This document shows positions 23,169 through 31,710 of a stretch of DNA of 32,864 bases, one piece after another. Numbering within the stretch: the stretch's first letter is position 1; every line of letters begins with the position of its first letter. A program made the position numbers and the translations under genes. Source of the stretch: Candidatus Roizmanbacteria bacterium GW2011_GWA2_37_7 (GTDB taxonomy: Bacteria; Patescibacteriota; Microgenomatia; UBA1406; GWC2-37-13); assembly GCA_000990445.1 (NCBI GenBank), contig LBTJ01000003.1, positions 1 to 32,864 of the forward strand, read 5' to 3'. The notes below the pieces were generated by a model that saw only the letters and a list, made by a program, of their open reading frames with translations, made no database searches and was not told the DNA's origin.

Positions 23169-23762
23169 TCATTGTTGCTGATATTTTTCTTTTAACCTTA
23201 CGCAATTTCTATCTCTTTCTGATAGAATCATCTCATCTTTTTTTATCGGCCACTTAATATTCAACTCCGGATCAAATAAAGAAATTGCTGCATCGCCGCC
23301 TGTATCCCGATCAGCATACAGACGATCAACGAAATATACATAATCCATGGGCCCATCAAGGACTGCATACGAATTGCCCACACCCATCGGAACATACAAA
23401 GAACCACTCAACGCAGATTTTCCAAATCCAAGGATAAATGTTTGTACAGTTTTATAAGTGGGAGAATTTGATCGAAGATCAGCCAAAGCACAAAAACATC
23501 GACCTTGTGACACAAAAATAAATTTATTCCATCCTTCAGCATGGATCCCGCGTACTACATTTTTGAAAGATCGTGCATGATTTACTTGTTTGACAATAAA
23601 AATTTGACCAGTAACTTTCTCTATCTCGGGTATTCTTCCAATTTCAGAAAAAAACCCACGCACATCTTCGTGATGTGATTTTTGAACGAAAAATAACCCA
23701 TCAATAGCTGTTTTAAAAATGCCATTTTTAATTTTTTGAGCGTTTTGAATATCAAATTGCAT
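23169..23762 (-). CDS. RmlC-like sugar 3,5-epimerase (cupin)
   Basis: The 197-residue protein resembles dTDP-4-dehydrorhamnose 3,5-epimerase: EDVRGFFSEIGR, VRGIH (the catalytic His position), DLRSNSPTYKTV and LYVPMGVGNSYAVL, then DRDTGGDAAISLFDPELNIKWPI. The KLV-type active-site strand is altered (EGWNKFIF), so the substrate may not be dTDP-rhamnose precursor. ATG 23762 (MQFDIQNAQ) is chosen over the upstream TTG. Its likely role is deoxysugar supply to the nearby glycosyltransferase cluster, an inference from position. Confidence 0.82.
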   Translation of the reverse strand: MQFDIQNAQKIKNGIFKTAIDGLFFVQKSHHEDVRGFFSEIGRIPEIEKVTGQIFIVKQVNHARSFKNVVRGIHAEGWNKFIFVSQGRCFCALADLRSNSPTYKTVQTFILGFGKSALSGSLYVPMGVGNSYAVLDGPMDYVYFVDRLYADRDTGGDAAISLFDPELNIKWPIKKDEMILSERDRNCVRLKEKYQQQ

Positions 23763-23779
23763 ATAAAAAATAAATTCTT

Positions 23780-23798
23780 GCAACTTTTTTGCAGTTGC
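23780..23798 (-). terminator. Weak hairpin after riboflavin kinase gene
   Basis: GCAACT and AGTTGC (6 bp, 7-base loop) lie just after the kinase stop on the minus strand. The following sequence (AAGAATTTATTTTTTAT) has only a delayed T-rich tract, so this is at best a weak terminator or a processing site between the two minus-strand genes. Confidence 0.35.
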
Positions 23799-23799
23799 T

Positions 23800-24186
23800 T
23801 TATTTGTTTATTGTACTAAAAAATTCCCTTGCCTGGATCTCATCTTTTTGCATCTGCTTGATAAGTAGTTCGTGTGAATCAAATTTTTGATTATCACGAA
23901 GTTTTTCCAATACTGTCACATCAATATGTGTCCCATAAATATCTCGTTCAAAATCAAGAATATACACTTCCGCTTTTTTATCATATTCATCAAATGTGAG
24001 CGGTTTACCAATAAAAATAATTGCTTGATAACGTGTCGAATCAAGAGTAACATATCCAACAAAAATTCCATCAGGAGCATTCATATAAACTTTCATATTT
24101 GCTGTTGGATACCCAAGCTTCGTGCCACGCCGGAGATGTTTTTGTACAATTCCTGAAAGAGTAAATAAAACTTTTACATTCTTCAT
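23800..24186 (-). CDS. Stand-alone riboflavin kinase
   Basis: A 128-residue enzyme converting riboflavin to FMN. It has the family motifs RRGTKLGYPTANM, APDGIFVGYV, ILDFERDIYGTHIDV and EKLRDNQKFDS. The usual bacterial RibF is about 310 residues with an N-terminal FMN adenylyltransferase; that half is absent. The track ORF begins at 24408 only because it reads through the tRNA; ATG 24186 (MKNVKVLFTL) is the first sensible start. FAD synthesis would need another enzyme. Confidence 0.88.
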   Translation of the reverse strand: MKNVKVLFTLSGIVQKHLRRGTKLGYPTANMKVYMNAPDGIFVGYVTLDSTRYQAIIFIGKPLTFDEYDKKAEVYILDFERDIYGTHIDVTVLEKLRDNQKFDSHELLIKQMQKDEIQAREFFSTINK

Positions 24187-24224
24187 TCCATATTCGCAAT
24201 TACTAATTCGCCTGCCAAAGCCAG

Positions 24225-24296
24225 TGCCACCAAGAGGATTCGAACCTCTGACAACTCGCTTATGAAACGAGTGCTCTACCTCTGAGCTATGGTGGC
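24225..24296 (-). tRNA. tRNA with CAT anticodon (elongator Met, possibly Ile2)
   Basis: A 72-base cloverleaf: acceptor GCCACCA/TGGTGGC with discriminator A, D arm GCTC-AGAGGTA-GAGC, anticodon arm CTCGT-TTCATAA-GCGAG, variable TTGTC, T arm AGAGG-TTCGAAT-CCTCT. CCA is not encoded. The G1-C72 pair excludes an initiator. CAT can be elongator Met or lysidine-modified Ile; the sequence does not settle it. CCTGCC (about 24211) and GGCAGG (about 24305) flank the gene as arms of the GC-rich repeat type seen elsewhere. Confidence 0.93.
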
Positions 24297-24315
24297 ATGC
24301 GGCGGGCAGGTGAAT

Positions 24316-24321
24316 TATAAT
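24316..24321 (+). promoter_or_regulatory. -10 box of the polysaccharide cluster
   Basis: TATAAT ends 7 bases before ATG 24329, so the predicted transcript has no leader or one base. A weak -35 (TGGCAT, 24293-24298) overlaps the 5' end of the tRNA gene on the other strand. Confidence 0.45.
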
Positions 24322-24328
24322 ATATATT

Positions 24329-25246
24329 ATGCCTTCAAACAACAGCTCAGAACAAAAAATAGAGCTTTCTATCATACTGCTTTCATACAATACAGCAGCA
24401 CTTACCAAACAAACAATTGAATCAATTCTTACCTCTCTTCATTCTGCTCAATTCAAATATGAAATTATAGTTTTTGATAATGCATCTCAAGATAAGTCAG
24501 TTGATTTAATAAAAAATATCGCAGAAAAGAACTCTCAGGTGAGGTGTATTCCACACACGAAAAATCTTGGATTTTCAAAAGGTAACAATGCTGCAGTCAA
24601 ACTGGCGCGTGGTATATATATTTTATTTTTGAATTCAGATATTATTGTTAAGGATGATGCAATAAGCAAACTTTTGGGGTATTACAAACAAAACCAACAA
24701 ACAGTCCATTTTGCTGGAGGCAAGTTATTTAATAAAGATGGTTCTGCTCAACCTTCAGTTGGCCCATTTTATTCTCTACCAGTAATTTTTGGTGCATTGT
24801 TTTTGAAAGGTGATTACTGGGGTTTAACACGTCAGTCTCCTGACAGAATAAAACGTATCGATTGGGTATCCGGCGCTTGCATACTCACAACAAAAAAATG
24901 TTTTCACACTGTTGGGGGATTTGATGAAAATATTTTTATGTATATGGATGAAATTGATCTTTTGTTCCGAGCAAAAAAAATTAATCTTAACACCTTTTTT
25001 TATCCATATGCACCATTTGTCCACCTTGGATCTGCATCAAGCGAAGGAAAAACATATCCTATCCTTCAGGTGTATAAAGGTTTCCTGTATTTTTATAAAA
25101 AACATTATTCTCCTCTCGCTGTATCTCTTCTTAAAGGTATGTTACAATTGAAAGCACTTATAGCTATTTGGATCGGTAAATTAACACAAAATCAATATCT
25201 AACTGAAACATATGCAAAGGCTTATACATTGGCTCAAGTGGATTGA
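24329..25246 (+). CDS. Family 2 glycosyltransferase (rhamnosyltransferase-like)
   Basis: A 305-residue GT-A enzyme. ELSIILLSYNTAALTKQTIESIL opens the nucleotide-binding fold, followed by VFDNASQDKSVD, NLGFSKGNNAAVKLA, the metal-binding LNSDI, and WVSGACILTTKKCFHTVGGFDENIFMYMDEIDLLFRAK, typical of the WbbL/rhamnosyltransferase group. It is first in a plus-strand polysaccharide cluster and overlaps the ligase/polymerase gene by 35 bases. Confidence 0.92.
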   Translation: MPSNNSSEQKIELSIILLSYNTAALTKQTIESILTSLHSAQFKYEIIVFDNASQDKSVDLIKNIAEKNSQVRCIPHTKNLGFSKGNNAAVKLARGIYILFLNSDIIVKDDAISKLLGYYKQNQQTVHFAGGKLFNKDGSAQPSVGPFYSLPVIFGALFLKGDYWGLTRQSPDRIKRIDWVSGACILTTKKCFHTVGGFDENIFMYMDEIDLLFRAKKINLNTFFYPYAPFVHLGSASSEGKTYPILQVYKGFLYFYKKHYSPLAVSLLKGMLQLKALIAIWIGKLTQNQYLTETYAKAYTLAQVD

Positions 25247-26753
25247 TACTCATCTGCTAAAAATCTTTATCATCGGATTTATTTTTTTAATCCCCTTGTA
25301 TCCAAAACTTCCCTTTCGGATGATCAATTATACCTATATCGCCGTACGACTTGAAGATTTTTATTTGGTACTGGTAGCAGTACTATTTGTAGTTCAGTTT
25401 CTTCGCAAGAAGGTAAAAATACCATGGAAGATGATGTTTTTATTCATTGCATTCTGGGTAGCAGTTTTTGCTTCCTTTCTCTGGGGATACTATGTTCAGA
25501 AAACAGTGATTATTGATCACCTTGGATTTTTGCATAGTGTACGTAGGATTGAGTATATGCTTATTTTTTTTGTTGCCTACTCTTCAATACAGTCAAAAAA
25601 GGACTTTTTCTTGTACCTCAAGTTTATTTTTGGTGTTTTGTTTATTGTGTCCGTATACGGTTTTGGGCAAAAATTTTTGGGTTGGCCTGCAGTACAGACC
25701 ATGAATCCAGAGTATGCAAAAGGATATTTTCTCATTCTTGAATCATGGTCGCGTATATCTTCCACATTCGCAGGCCACTATGATCTTGGCGCATATTTGA
25801 TTCTTCTTATGCCAATAGTCATTGGATATTATTTGTATAAAGGTTCAAAAAAATATTTCGTATTATTTATTATCTCACTTGGAACTTTGGTACTTGCAGG
25901 ATCAAGAGCTTCATATATCGCATATATCTTTTCAATTTCAATATTTCTTTTTTATGTACGCAAATTTAAACTCCTTGTAGTCATTCTTATTGCCACTGCT
26001 ATTCTTACACCTTTATCAGATAATCTTGCAAATCGACTTTCCCGAACATTTCAGCAAACAAAAGTATTTGTTGATTCTGAGACAGGAGAAACATTTGTTG
26101 CACGTACTTTACGACCAGACGATCTTCCTCCCGGTGATTTTGGATCAAATAGTAATTTGTCAAATATTCAGACTGGAGCTCCTGTTGTTGTTGATGCGAA
26201 GACAGAAGAAGCAGCGCGAAAAAATATCCGTGAAGCATTGGTAAAACAGGCAGAAGAAACTGGTAAAAAATACTCACCTGAAGAGATAAATGCTACAGTA
26301 AATCAAATTTTTCTCCGCCAGATACCAATTAACAAATTCTTACCCGATATTTCAATCTCAACTCGCCTCCAAGTTTCATGGCCACGGGCATATCAGGCAT
26401 TTACGAAAAATATCTACCTGGGAAGCGGTCCGTCTTCGCTTGGAGAAGCAACTGACGGGGATTATCTAAGGTGGCTGGGAGAAACAGGACTTGTGGGAAC
26501 AGTATTATTGCTTGCTATTCTCGGAAGTATCATGATATCTATTATGAAAAAAATAAGAAATATGCAATTAAAATATAAATATATATTCTATGGATTTATT
26601 TTTGGATTTATTGGTTTATTTATCAATGCAGGATACATTGATTTATTTGAAGCATCGAAACTTGCCTATACGTTCTGGCTTCTTGCAGGGATCTTTTATG
26701 CATCAGCTGTCTTTTTTGTTCAAAAAAAGAATACAGCATCTTTGAAATTTTAA
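25212..26753 (+). CDS. O-antigen ligase/polymerase-like membrane protein
   Basis: A 513-residue protein with about ten membrane segments and a large external loop (about 275-385) before the final helices, the layout of the Wzy/WaaL (O-antigen ligase) family. The core SRASYIAYIFS follows a run of helices, and GSGPSSLGEATDGDYLRWLGETGLVGT is the conserved segment after the loop. It either polymerises repeat units or attaches glycan to a carrier. The 35-base overlap with the GT2 gene is long but no better start is present. Confidence 0.85.
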   Translation: MQRLIHWLKWIDTHLLKIFIIGFIFLIPLYPKLPFRMINYTYIAVRLEDFYLVLVAVLFVVQFLRKKVKIPWKMMFLFIAFWVAVFASFLWGYYVQKTVIIDHLGFLHSVRRIEYMLIFFVAYSSIQSKKDFFLYLKFIFGVLFIVSVYGFGQKFLGWPAVQTMNPEYAKGYFLILESWSRISSTFAGHYDLGAYLILLMPIVIGYYLYKGSKKYFVLFIISLGTLVLAGSRASYIAYIFSISIFLFYVRKFKLLVVILIATAILTPLSDNLANRLSRTFQQTKVFVDSETGETFVARTLRPDDLPPGDFGSNSNLSNIQTGAPVVVDAKTEEAARKNIREALVKQAEETGKKYSPEEINATVNQIFLRQIPINKFLPDISISTRLQVSWPRAYQAFTKNIYLGSGPSSLGEATDGDYLRWLGETGLVGTVLLLAILGSIMISIMKKIRNMQLKYKYIFYGFIFGFIGLFINAGYIDLFEASKLAYTFWLLAGIFYASAVFFVQKKNTASLKF

Positions 26754-26769
26754 CATACGACACCAAATC

Positions 26770-28203
26770 ATGAAAAAAAAAGATGTACTCATACTAGTTG
26801 TTATTTTGCTTATCGGACTTGGCCTTCGACTATATAAAATTGACACTCCGCTTGCAGATCTTCATTCATGGAGGCAGGCAGACACCGCAGCTGTAGCGCG
26901 AAACTTTTCTCGTGACGGGATCAACCTTCTCAAACCAACATATGATGATTTATCAAGCATTCAGACTGGAATTGAAAATCCAAAAGGATTACGAATGGTT
27001 GAGCTGCCAATTTATAGCGCAGTAATTGCCCTTTTTTACAAATATTTACCTATAACTACTCTTGAAATATATGGAAGATTTATTTCAGCGGTTTTTTCAA
27101 TGATAACAATTGGAGTGTTATATTACTTTGCTTTAAAGGAAAAAAACAGGTTAGCGGCAATAGCAACCGCTGGCATATATGCGATCTATCCGTTTTTTGT
27201 GTTCTTTTCCCGGGTTATTCTTCCAGAAACAACAGCAGTTGCATGTATGATGCTTGCTTTACTATTTCTCTCTCTCAGCCTGAACAATAAAAAAAAATCT
27301 ATTATGCTCTTTTTATTCGGAGGCTTATTTTTTGCAGTCTCGCTTTTGACAAAACCAACAACGATTTTTTACTCGTTTGCAGCGGGATATCTTTTTTTAC
27401 AAGCATATAAATTCGAGATAATAAAGCAATGGCGTCCGTATATGTTTTTTATCATAGGACTTGCACCATTTATCTTGTGGCGATGGTACATCTTGCAATT
27501 TCCAGAAGGAATTCCAGCCAGTGGGTGGTTGCTCACTCAGGTAAACACGTTTGAAGGACCGAAGGAAATTTTTTTTCGACCTGCTTTTTTTCGGTGGATA
27601 TTTATGGAACGGATAGGAATTGCAGTTTTTGGGATTTATAGCACGGTGTTCTTTGTTCTTGGAGCAGTCGGCAAATATAGAAATTTCTTTCTTCATAGCA
27701 TTCTTCTTTCGGGATTTGTGTACTTATTTACATTCCAAGGAGGAAATGTCCAGCATGAATATTATCAAACCATTGCACTGCCGATGCTTGCGATAATTGC
27801 TGGCGTTGGAATAGCAAATATGTTTGAACTGCCATTCAAAAATATTCATAAGGCAACTCTTTACCCTGCAATTATTGTTACCATTCTTTTTAGTGTTGTT
27901 TTTTCTTACTATAAGGTAAAAGACTATTATGTATTCCCGAACGATCTTCCGCATATTGCCGAACTTATTAAGACGTTTACACTACCTGATGATAAGATTG
28001 TGACTGATCGAAGTGGAGACACGACACTTCTGTATTTAGCTGATAGAAAAGGAGCACCTGCAATATATAAATCGCTTGAAGAGCTGCATGAACTTGGATA
28101 CACGTACTTGGTGACTTCAAACAATGGCATGAAACAAGAACTAAAATCACGAAACTTTGAGATTGTGATTGAAACTGATCTTTATTTGATTGTAAAGCTC
28201 TAG
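26770..28203 (+). CDS. GT-C family membrane glycosyltransferase (PMT/ArnT-like)
   Basis: A 477-residue protein with about ten to twelve membrane segments. The first periplasmic loop HSWRQADTAAVARNFSRDG has the acidic residue typical of dolichyl-phosphate-mannose transferase-like enzymes, followed by NPKGLRMVELPIYSAVIALFYK. Such enzymes move a sugar from a polyprenyl-phosphate donor. The soluble C-terminus (about 390-477) is small. The acceptor is unknown. Confidence 0.85.
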   Translation: MKKKDVLILVVILLIGLGLRLYKIDTPLADLHSWRQADTAAVARNFSRDGINLLKPTYDDLSSIQTGIENPKGLRMVELPIYSAVIALFYKYLPITTLEIYGRFISAVFSMITIGVLYYFALKEKNRLAAIATAGIYAIYPFFVFFSRVILPETTAVACMMLALLFLSLSLNNKKKSIMLFLFGGLFFAVSLLTKPTTIFYSFAAGYLFLQAYKFEIIKQWRPYMFFIIGLAPFILWRWYILQFPEGIPASGWLLTQVNTFEGPKEIFFRPAFFRWIFMERIGIAVFGIYSTVFFVLGAVGKYRNFFLHSILLSGFVYLFTFQGGNVQHEYYQTIALPMLAIIAGVGIANMFELPFKNIHKATLYPAIIVTILFSVVFSYYKVKDYYVFPNDLPHIAELIKTFTLPDDKIVTDRSGDTTLLYLADRKGAPAIYKSLEELHELGYTYLVTSNNGMKQELKSRNFEIVIETDLYLIVKL

Positions 28204-28235
28204 TATTTTATTGAGCACATTCGTCTAAATGAAGT

Positions 28236-29453
28236 ATGAATATTCTGATGCTTACGCCGTATCTTCCCTACCCTCCTGCATCAGGTGGTCAGATACGCAC
28301 GCACTATCTTCTCAAATACCTGGCTCGCAATCATTCAATAACGCTTGTTTCGCTTTACAAGGATGAAATCGAAAAACAATACGCAAAACATCTTCGATCA
28401 TACTGTTCTGAGATTCACCTGTGTAAACGAGCAAGCAAACCATGGAGACCTGGAACTATTATGAGGGCAATTTTCACAAATCAGCCATTTTTGATTGTGC
28501 GAAACTTTTCGCAGGAAGCATCAGATAAAATACAGTCGCTTCTTAAAAATAAATCGTTTGATGTTATCCACGCTGAAACGTTCTACATTATGCCTCATAT
28601 TCCGGAAACTACAATTCCTGTGCTCTTGGTTGAACAAACCATTGAATACAAAGTGTATCAACACTACACTTCTTCGCTTCCATTTTTTTTACGACTCCCG
28701 CTTTATCTTGACATTTTGAAGCTCAAATACTGGGAAAAGTTTTACTGGACAAAAGCAGATCTTGTAGCAACGGTTTCTGAGTATGATAAAAATGAGATAA
28801 AACGGCTTGCGTCAAATATTGAACCTGAAGTTATTCCAAATGGCGCAGGAGATGAGATGTTTGTAAAACAAATCCCATTAAAAAAACTTACAAAACCTAA
28901 ATTATTGTTTCTTGGTAATTTTTATTGGTTGCAAAATGTTGAAGCTGCAAAGTATTTGATTCAATCTATATACCCGCTTCTGAATAAAAATTTACTTCAG
29001 CTTGAACTTATAATTGCAGGACAAAATGCAGGTGGGAAAATCCTTACAACACATAAAAATAATATCTCAATTGTTGATCTTAATCCAGGTGATGAGCAAA
29101 CTGTCAAAAAACTGTATCATTCGGCAACATTGTTTATAGCTCCGATTTTTGGTCCTGGAGGAACACGGCTCAAAATACTTGCAAGCATGGCGTCTGGTCT
29201 TCCGGTCGTGTCAACAAGCGTCGGAGTCCAAGGACTTGGTATTGTCAACAACCAGCATGCACTTATTGCGCAGTCTCCTGAAGAGTTTGTTGAACAAATT
29301 CAAAGAATTCTGTCTGATGAAAAACTGTACCAAAAAATTCAAAACAACGCCTTTAAGCTAGTTTCTGAAAAATTTAGTTGGAAATCTATAGCAAAAAAAC
29401 TTGAGAATGTATATCGAAATATTATTAATCGCACATCAAAAGATATTGTATGA
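28236..29453 (+). CDS. Family 4 glycosyltransferase
   Basis: A 405-residue GT-B enzyme. The N-terminus MNILMLTPYLPYPPASGGQIRTHYLLKYLA is the usual acceptor-domain start. The donor-binding region has KLLFLGNFYWLQNVEAAKYLI and the motif GPGGTRLKILASMASGLPVVSTSVG. In place of the common E-x7-E it has an Ala at the first Glu site, seen in a subset of the family. It overlaps the next GT4 gene by ATGA. Confidence 0.9.
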   Translation: MNILMLTPYLPYPPASGGQIRTHYLLKYLARNHSITLVSLYKDEIEKQYAKHLRSYCSEIHLCKRASKPWRPGTIMRAIFTNQPFLIVRNFSQEASDKIQSLLKNKSFDVIHAETFYIMPHIPETTIPVLLVEQTIEYKVYQHYTSSLPFFLRLPLYLDILKLKYWEKFYWTKADLVATVSEYDKNEIKRLASNIEPEVIPNGAGDEMFVKQIPLKKLTKPKLLFLGNFYWLQNVEAAKYLIQSIYPLLNKNLLQLELIIAGQNAGGKILTTHKNNISIVDLNPGDEQTVKKLYHSATLFIAPIFGPGGTRLKILASMASGLPVVSTSVGVQGLGIVNNQHALIAQSPEEFVEQIQRILSDEKLYQKIQNNAFKLVSEKFSWKSIAKKLENVYRNIINRTSKDIV

Positions 29454-30571
29454 AAATCGGTATTGACATTTCACAAATAGCTCACAAAGGCACAGGAGTC
29501 GCTCGATTTACCAATGGATTTATAGAATCGATTTTAAAACACAATTCTGAAAATGAGTGGACTTTTTTTTATTCCTCTTTTCGTGCAAAGATTGATCAAT
29601 CGCTTAAGCAAAAAATTGAAAATAGCCAGCACAAGCTACACACGTTTCCTTTCCCGCCTTCACTCTTATCATTCGTATTCAATGATCTACATAAGTACTC
29701 TAAACTCGTAACTTGTAACTTAAAACTCTTTACTGATCTTGATTGGTTTATCACATCTGATTGGATTGAGTTTCCATTGCCTATTAAAAAAGCAACAATT
29801 ATTCATGACCTTGTAGTTGAGAAACATCCAGAAACAGTCCATCCCCGAATCATACGTACCCATAAAAAACGGCTGAAATATGCATCTCGAGAGTCAAAGA
29901 TACTTTTTGCTGATTCTCAGGCAACTTCAAACGACCTTCAAGAAAAATATGGAATTGAGAAGAAGCGAATTATTATTAATTATCCCGGTGTAGAGATATC
30001 TCCGGCGCAATCGAAAGCCAATCAAAAAGCCTATCTCATAAAGCACGGCATCACAGAACCATACATCTTGACTGTAGGTAAACGCGAACCACGCAAAAAT
30101 CTACAACGGCTTATAAAAGCATTTCAGAACCTGAAACCTCATGGCAAATCTCCTCAACTCATAATCGTTGGGCCGGAAGGCTGGGGTAAAATAGATGAAG
30201 TCCAAAATAACAACATCAGGTTCCTTGGCTATGTATCTGATGAAGTTCTCTCAACGCTCTACACCAATGCTTGCTGTTTTGTATATCCATCAATATATGA
30301 AGGTTTTGGTTTCCCGATTATTGAAGCTATGAAATATGGTTGTCCCGTGGCAACAAGCAATGTCTCATCACTCCCTGAAATCGCAGGAAAAGCAGCTCTT
30401 TTTTTTGATCCTTTTGATGTTTCATCTATTCAAAATGCTATTGAACAACTTCTTCAAATACCAAAACTTCGTTTCGACCTTGTGACAAAGGGTTTTGATC
30501 AATCGAAAAAATATACGTGGGACAGATATTATAATACTCTTATCAATGCTTTTGAAAAGTACTCCTCTTAA
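29450..30571 (+). CDS. Family 4 glycosyltransferase
   Basis: A 373-residue GT-B enzyme with N-terminus MKIGIDISQIAHKGTGVARFTNGF, donor domain TVGKREPRKNLQRLIKAF and YEGFGFPIIEAMKYGCPVATSNVSSLPEIAG, which holds the E-x7-E motif. It closely resembles the next gene in architecture (same length, same LPEI block), suggesting an old tandem duplication. Confidence 0.92.
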   Translation: MKIGIDISQIAHKGTGVARFTNGFIESILKHNSENEWTFFYSSFRAKIDQSLKQKIENSQHKLHTFPFPPSLLSFVFNDLHKYSKLVTCNLKLFTDLDWFITSDWIEFPLPIKKATIIHDLVVEKHPETVHPRIIRTHKKRLKYASRESKILFADSQATSNDLQEKYGIEKKRIIINYPGVEISPAQSKANQKAYLIKHGITEPYILTVGKREPRKNLQRLIKAFQNLKPHGKSPQLIIVGPEGWGKIDEVQNNNIRFLGYVSDEVLSTLYTNACCFVYPSIYEGFGFPIIEAMKYGCPVATSNVSSLPEIAGKAALFFDPFDVSSIQNAIEQLLQIPKLRFDLVTKGFDQSKKYTWDRYYNTLINAFEKYSS

Positions 30572-30588
30572 TAATTTTGAGCACACAC

Positions 30589-31698
30589 ATGAATATTGGT
30601 ATTGATGGAAACGAAGCAAATGTCGACAACCATGTCGGAGTTTCTGTATATACGCTTGAACTTCTCAAGCATTATGCAAAAATGAAACGGTCTGATATAA
30701 CGTTTACTATATTTCTTCGTGATGAACCAAAGAAATGCATGCCAAAAGAACATGATCAGTTTACATATGAAGTAGTTCCTGCAAAAATCTTGTGGACTCA
30801 GATCTTTCTCCCCTATCACCTTTTGTTTCGCAATGACATTGACGTATTTTTTGCACCAGCGCATTATAGTCCTCGGTTTATGAGGCAGCCATTGATCGTC
30901 ACTATCCATGACCTTTCATACAAATACTTCCCAAAAGAATTTTTAAAAAAAGATTTATATAAACTTGAAAATTGGAGCAACTATTCCATAATGAAGGCAA
31001 AAAAAATCATTGCAGTTTCAAAAACTACAAAAAAAGATATCCTTACTCAGTTTTGTCTGAATGATAAAGATATCCATGTTGTTTACAACGGCTTCAGCAA
31101 AACAAAAACTCATAATGAGAAAACAGATGACGTTCTGAAAAAATATGATCTAAGAACAAAAAAATATGTATTATTTGTTGGTACTTTACAACCACGCAAA
31201 AATATTCCCATATTAATCGAATCATTTCATGAGTTTCGAAAATTGCACCCGGAATTCAAACTTGTTCTTGTTGGTAAAAAAGGATGGATGTTTGATTCGA
31301 TTTTTACAAAAGTTCAAGAATTGAACCTTGAGGATCGCGTCGTTTTTCCAGGGTTTGTATCTGACGATGCGTTATCAAATCTGTATCAGAATGCGTTCTG
31401 CTTTGTTCTTCCTTCGCTCTACGAAGGATTTGGAATTCCTTTACTTGAGTCTATGAGCAATGGATGTCCTGTTATTACTTCATATGCGTCAAGTCTTCCT
31501 GAAATCGGCGGTGAGGCTTGTCTGTACTTTGATCCACATGACATTCACGATCTTTTAGAAAAGCTTGAAAAGCTTTTTACGGACAAGAAACTTTATACAA
31601 CATTGATTGCAAGCGGAAAAAAACGCGTTCATGAATTTTCCTGGGACAAATGCGCAGAAGAAACACTTGATGTGATTCAAAGCATTTGTCAAGTCTAA
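30589..31698 (+). CDS. Family 4 glycosyltransferase (mannosyltransferase-like)
   Basis: A 369-residue product from ATG 30589 (MNIGIDGNEANVDNHVGVSVYTLELL); the track start at 30577 is a TTG four codons earlier. It has TIHDLSYKYFPKEF, FVGTLQPRKNIPILIESFHEF and YEGFGIPLLESMSNGCPVITSYASSLPEIGGEA. It is last in the cluster, with an insertion-sequence-like element starting a dozen bases after its stop, so further cluster genes may have been displaced. Confidence 0.92.
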   Translation: MNIGIDGNEANVDNHVGVSVYTLELLKHYAKMKRSDITFTIFLRDEPKKCMPKEHDQFTYEVVPAKILWTQIFLPYHLLFRNDIDVFFAPAHYSPRFMRQPLIVTIHDLSYKYFPKEFLKKDLYKLENWSNYSIMKAKKIIAVSKTTKKDILTQFCLNDKDIHVVYNGFSKTKTHNEKTDDVLKKYDLRTKKYVLFVGTLQPRKNIPILIESFHEFRKLHPEFKLVLVGKKGWMFDSIFTKVQELNLEDRVVFPGFVSDDALSNLYQNAFCFVLPSLYEGFGIPLLESMSNGCPVITSYASSLPEIGGEACLYFDPHDIHDLLEKLEKLFTDKKLYTTLIASGKKRVHEFSWDKCAEETLDVIQSICQV

Positions 31699-31710
31699 AT
31701 TGTATTACGA

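Noticed and set aside
24187-24408. N-terminal 74 residues of the track ORF 23800-24408
   Set aside because: They are a read-through of the tRNA gene and its flanks (the SEVEHSFHKRVVRGSNPLGG type text is translated tRNA); the riboflavin kinase motif set starts at ATG 24186.
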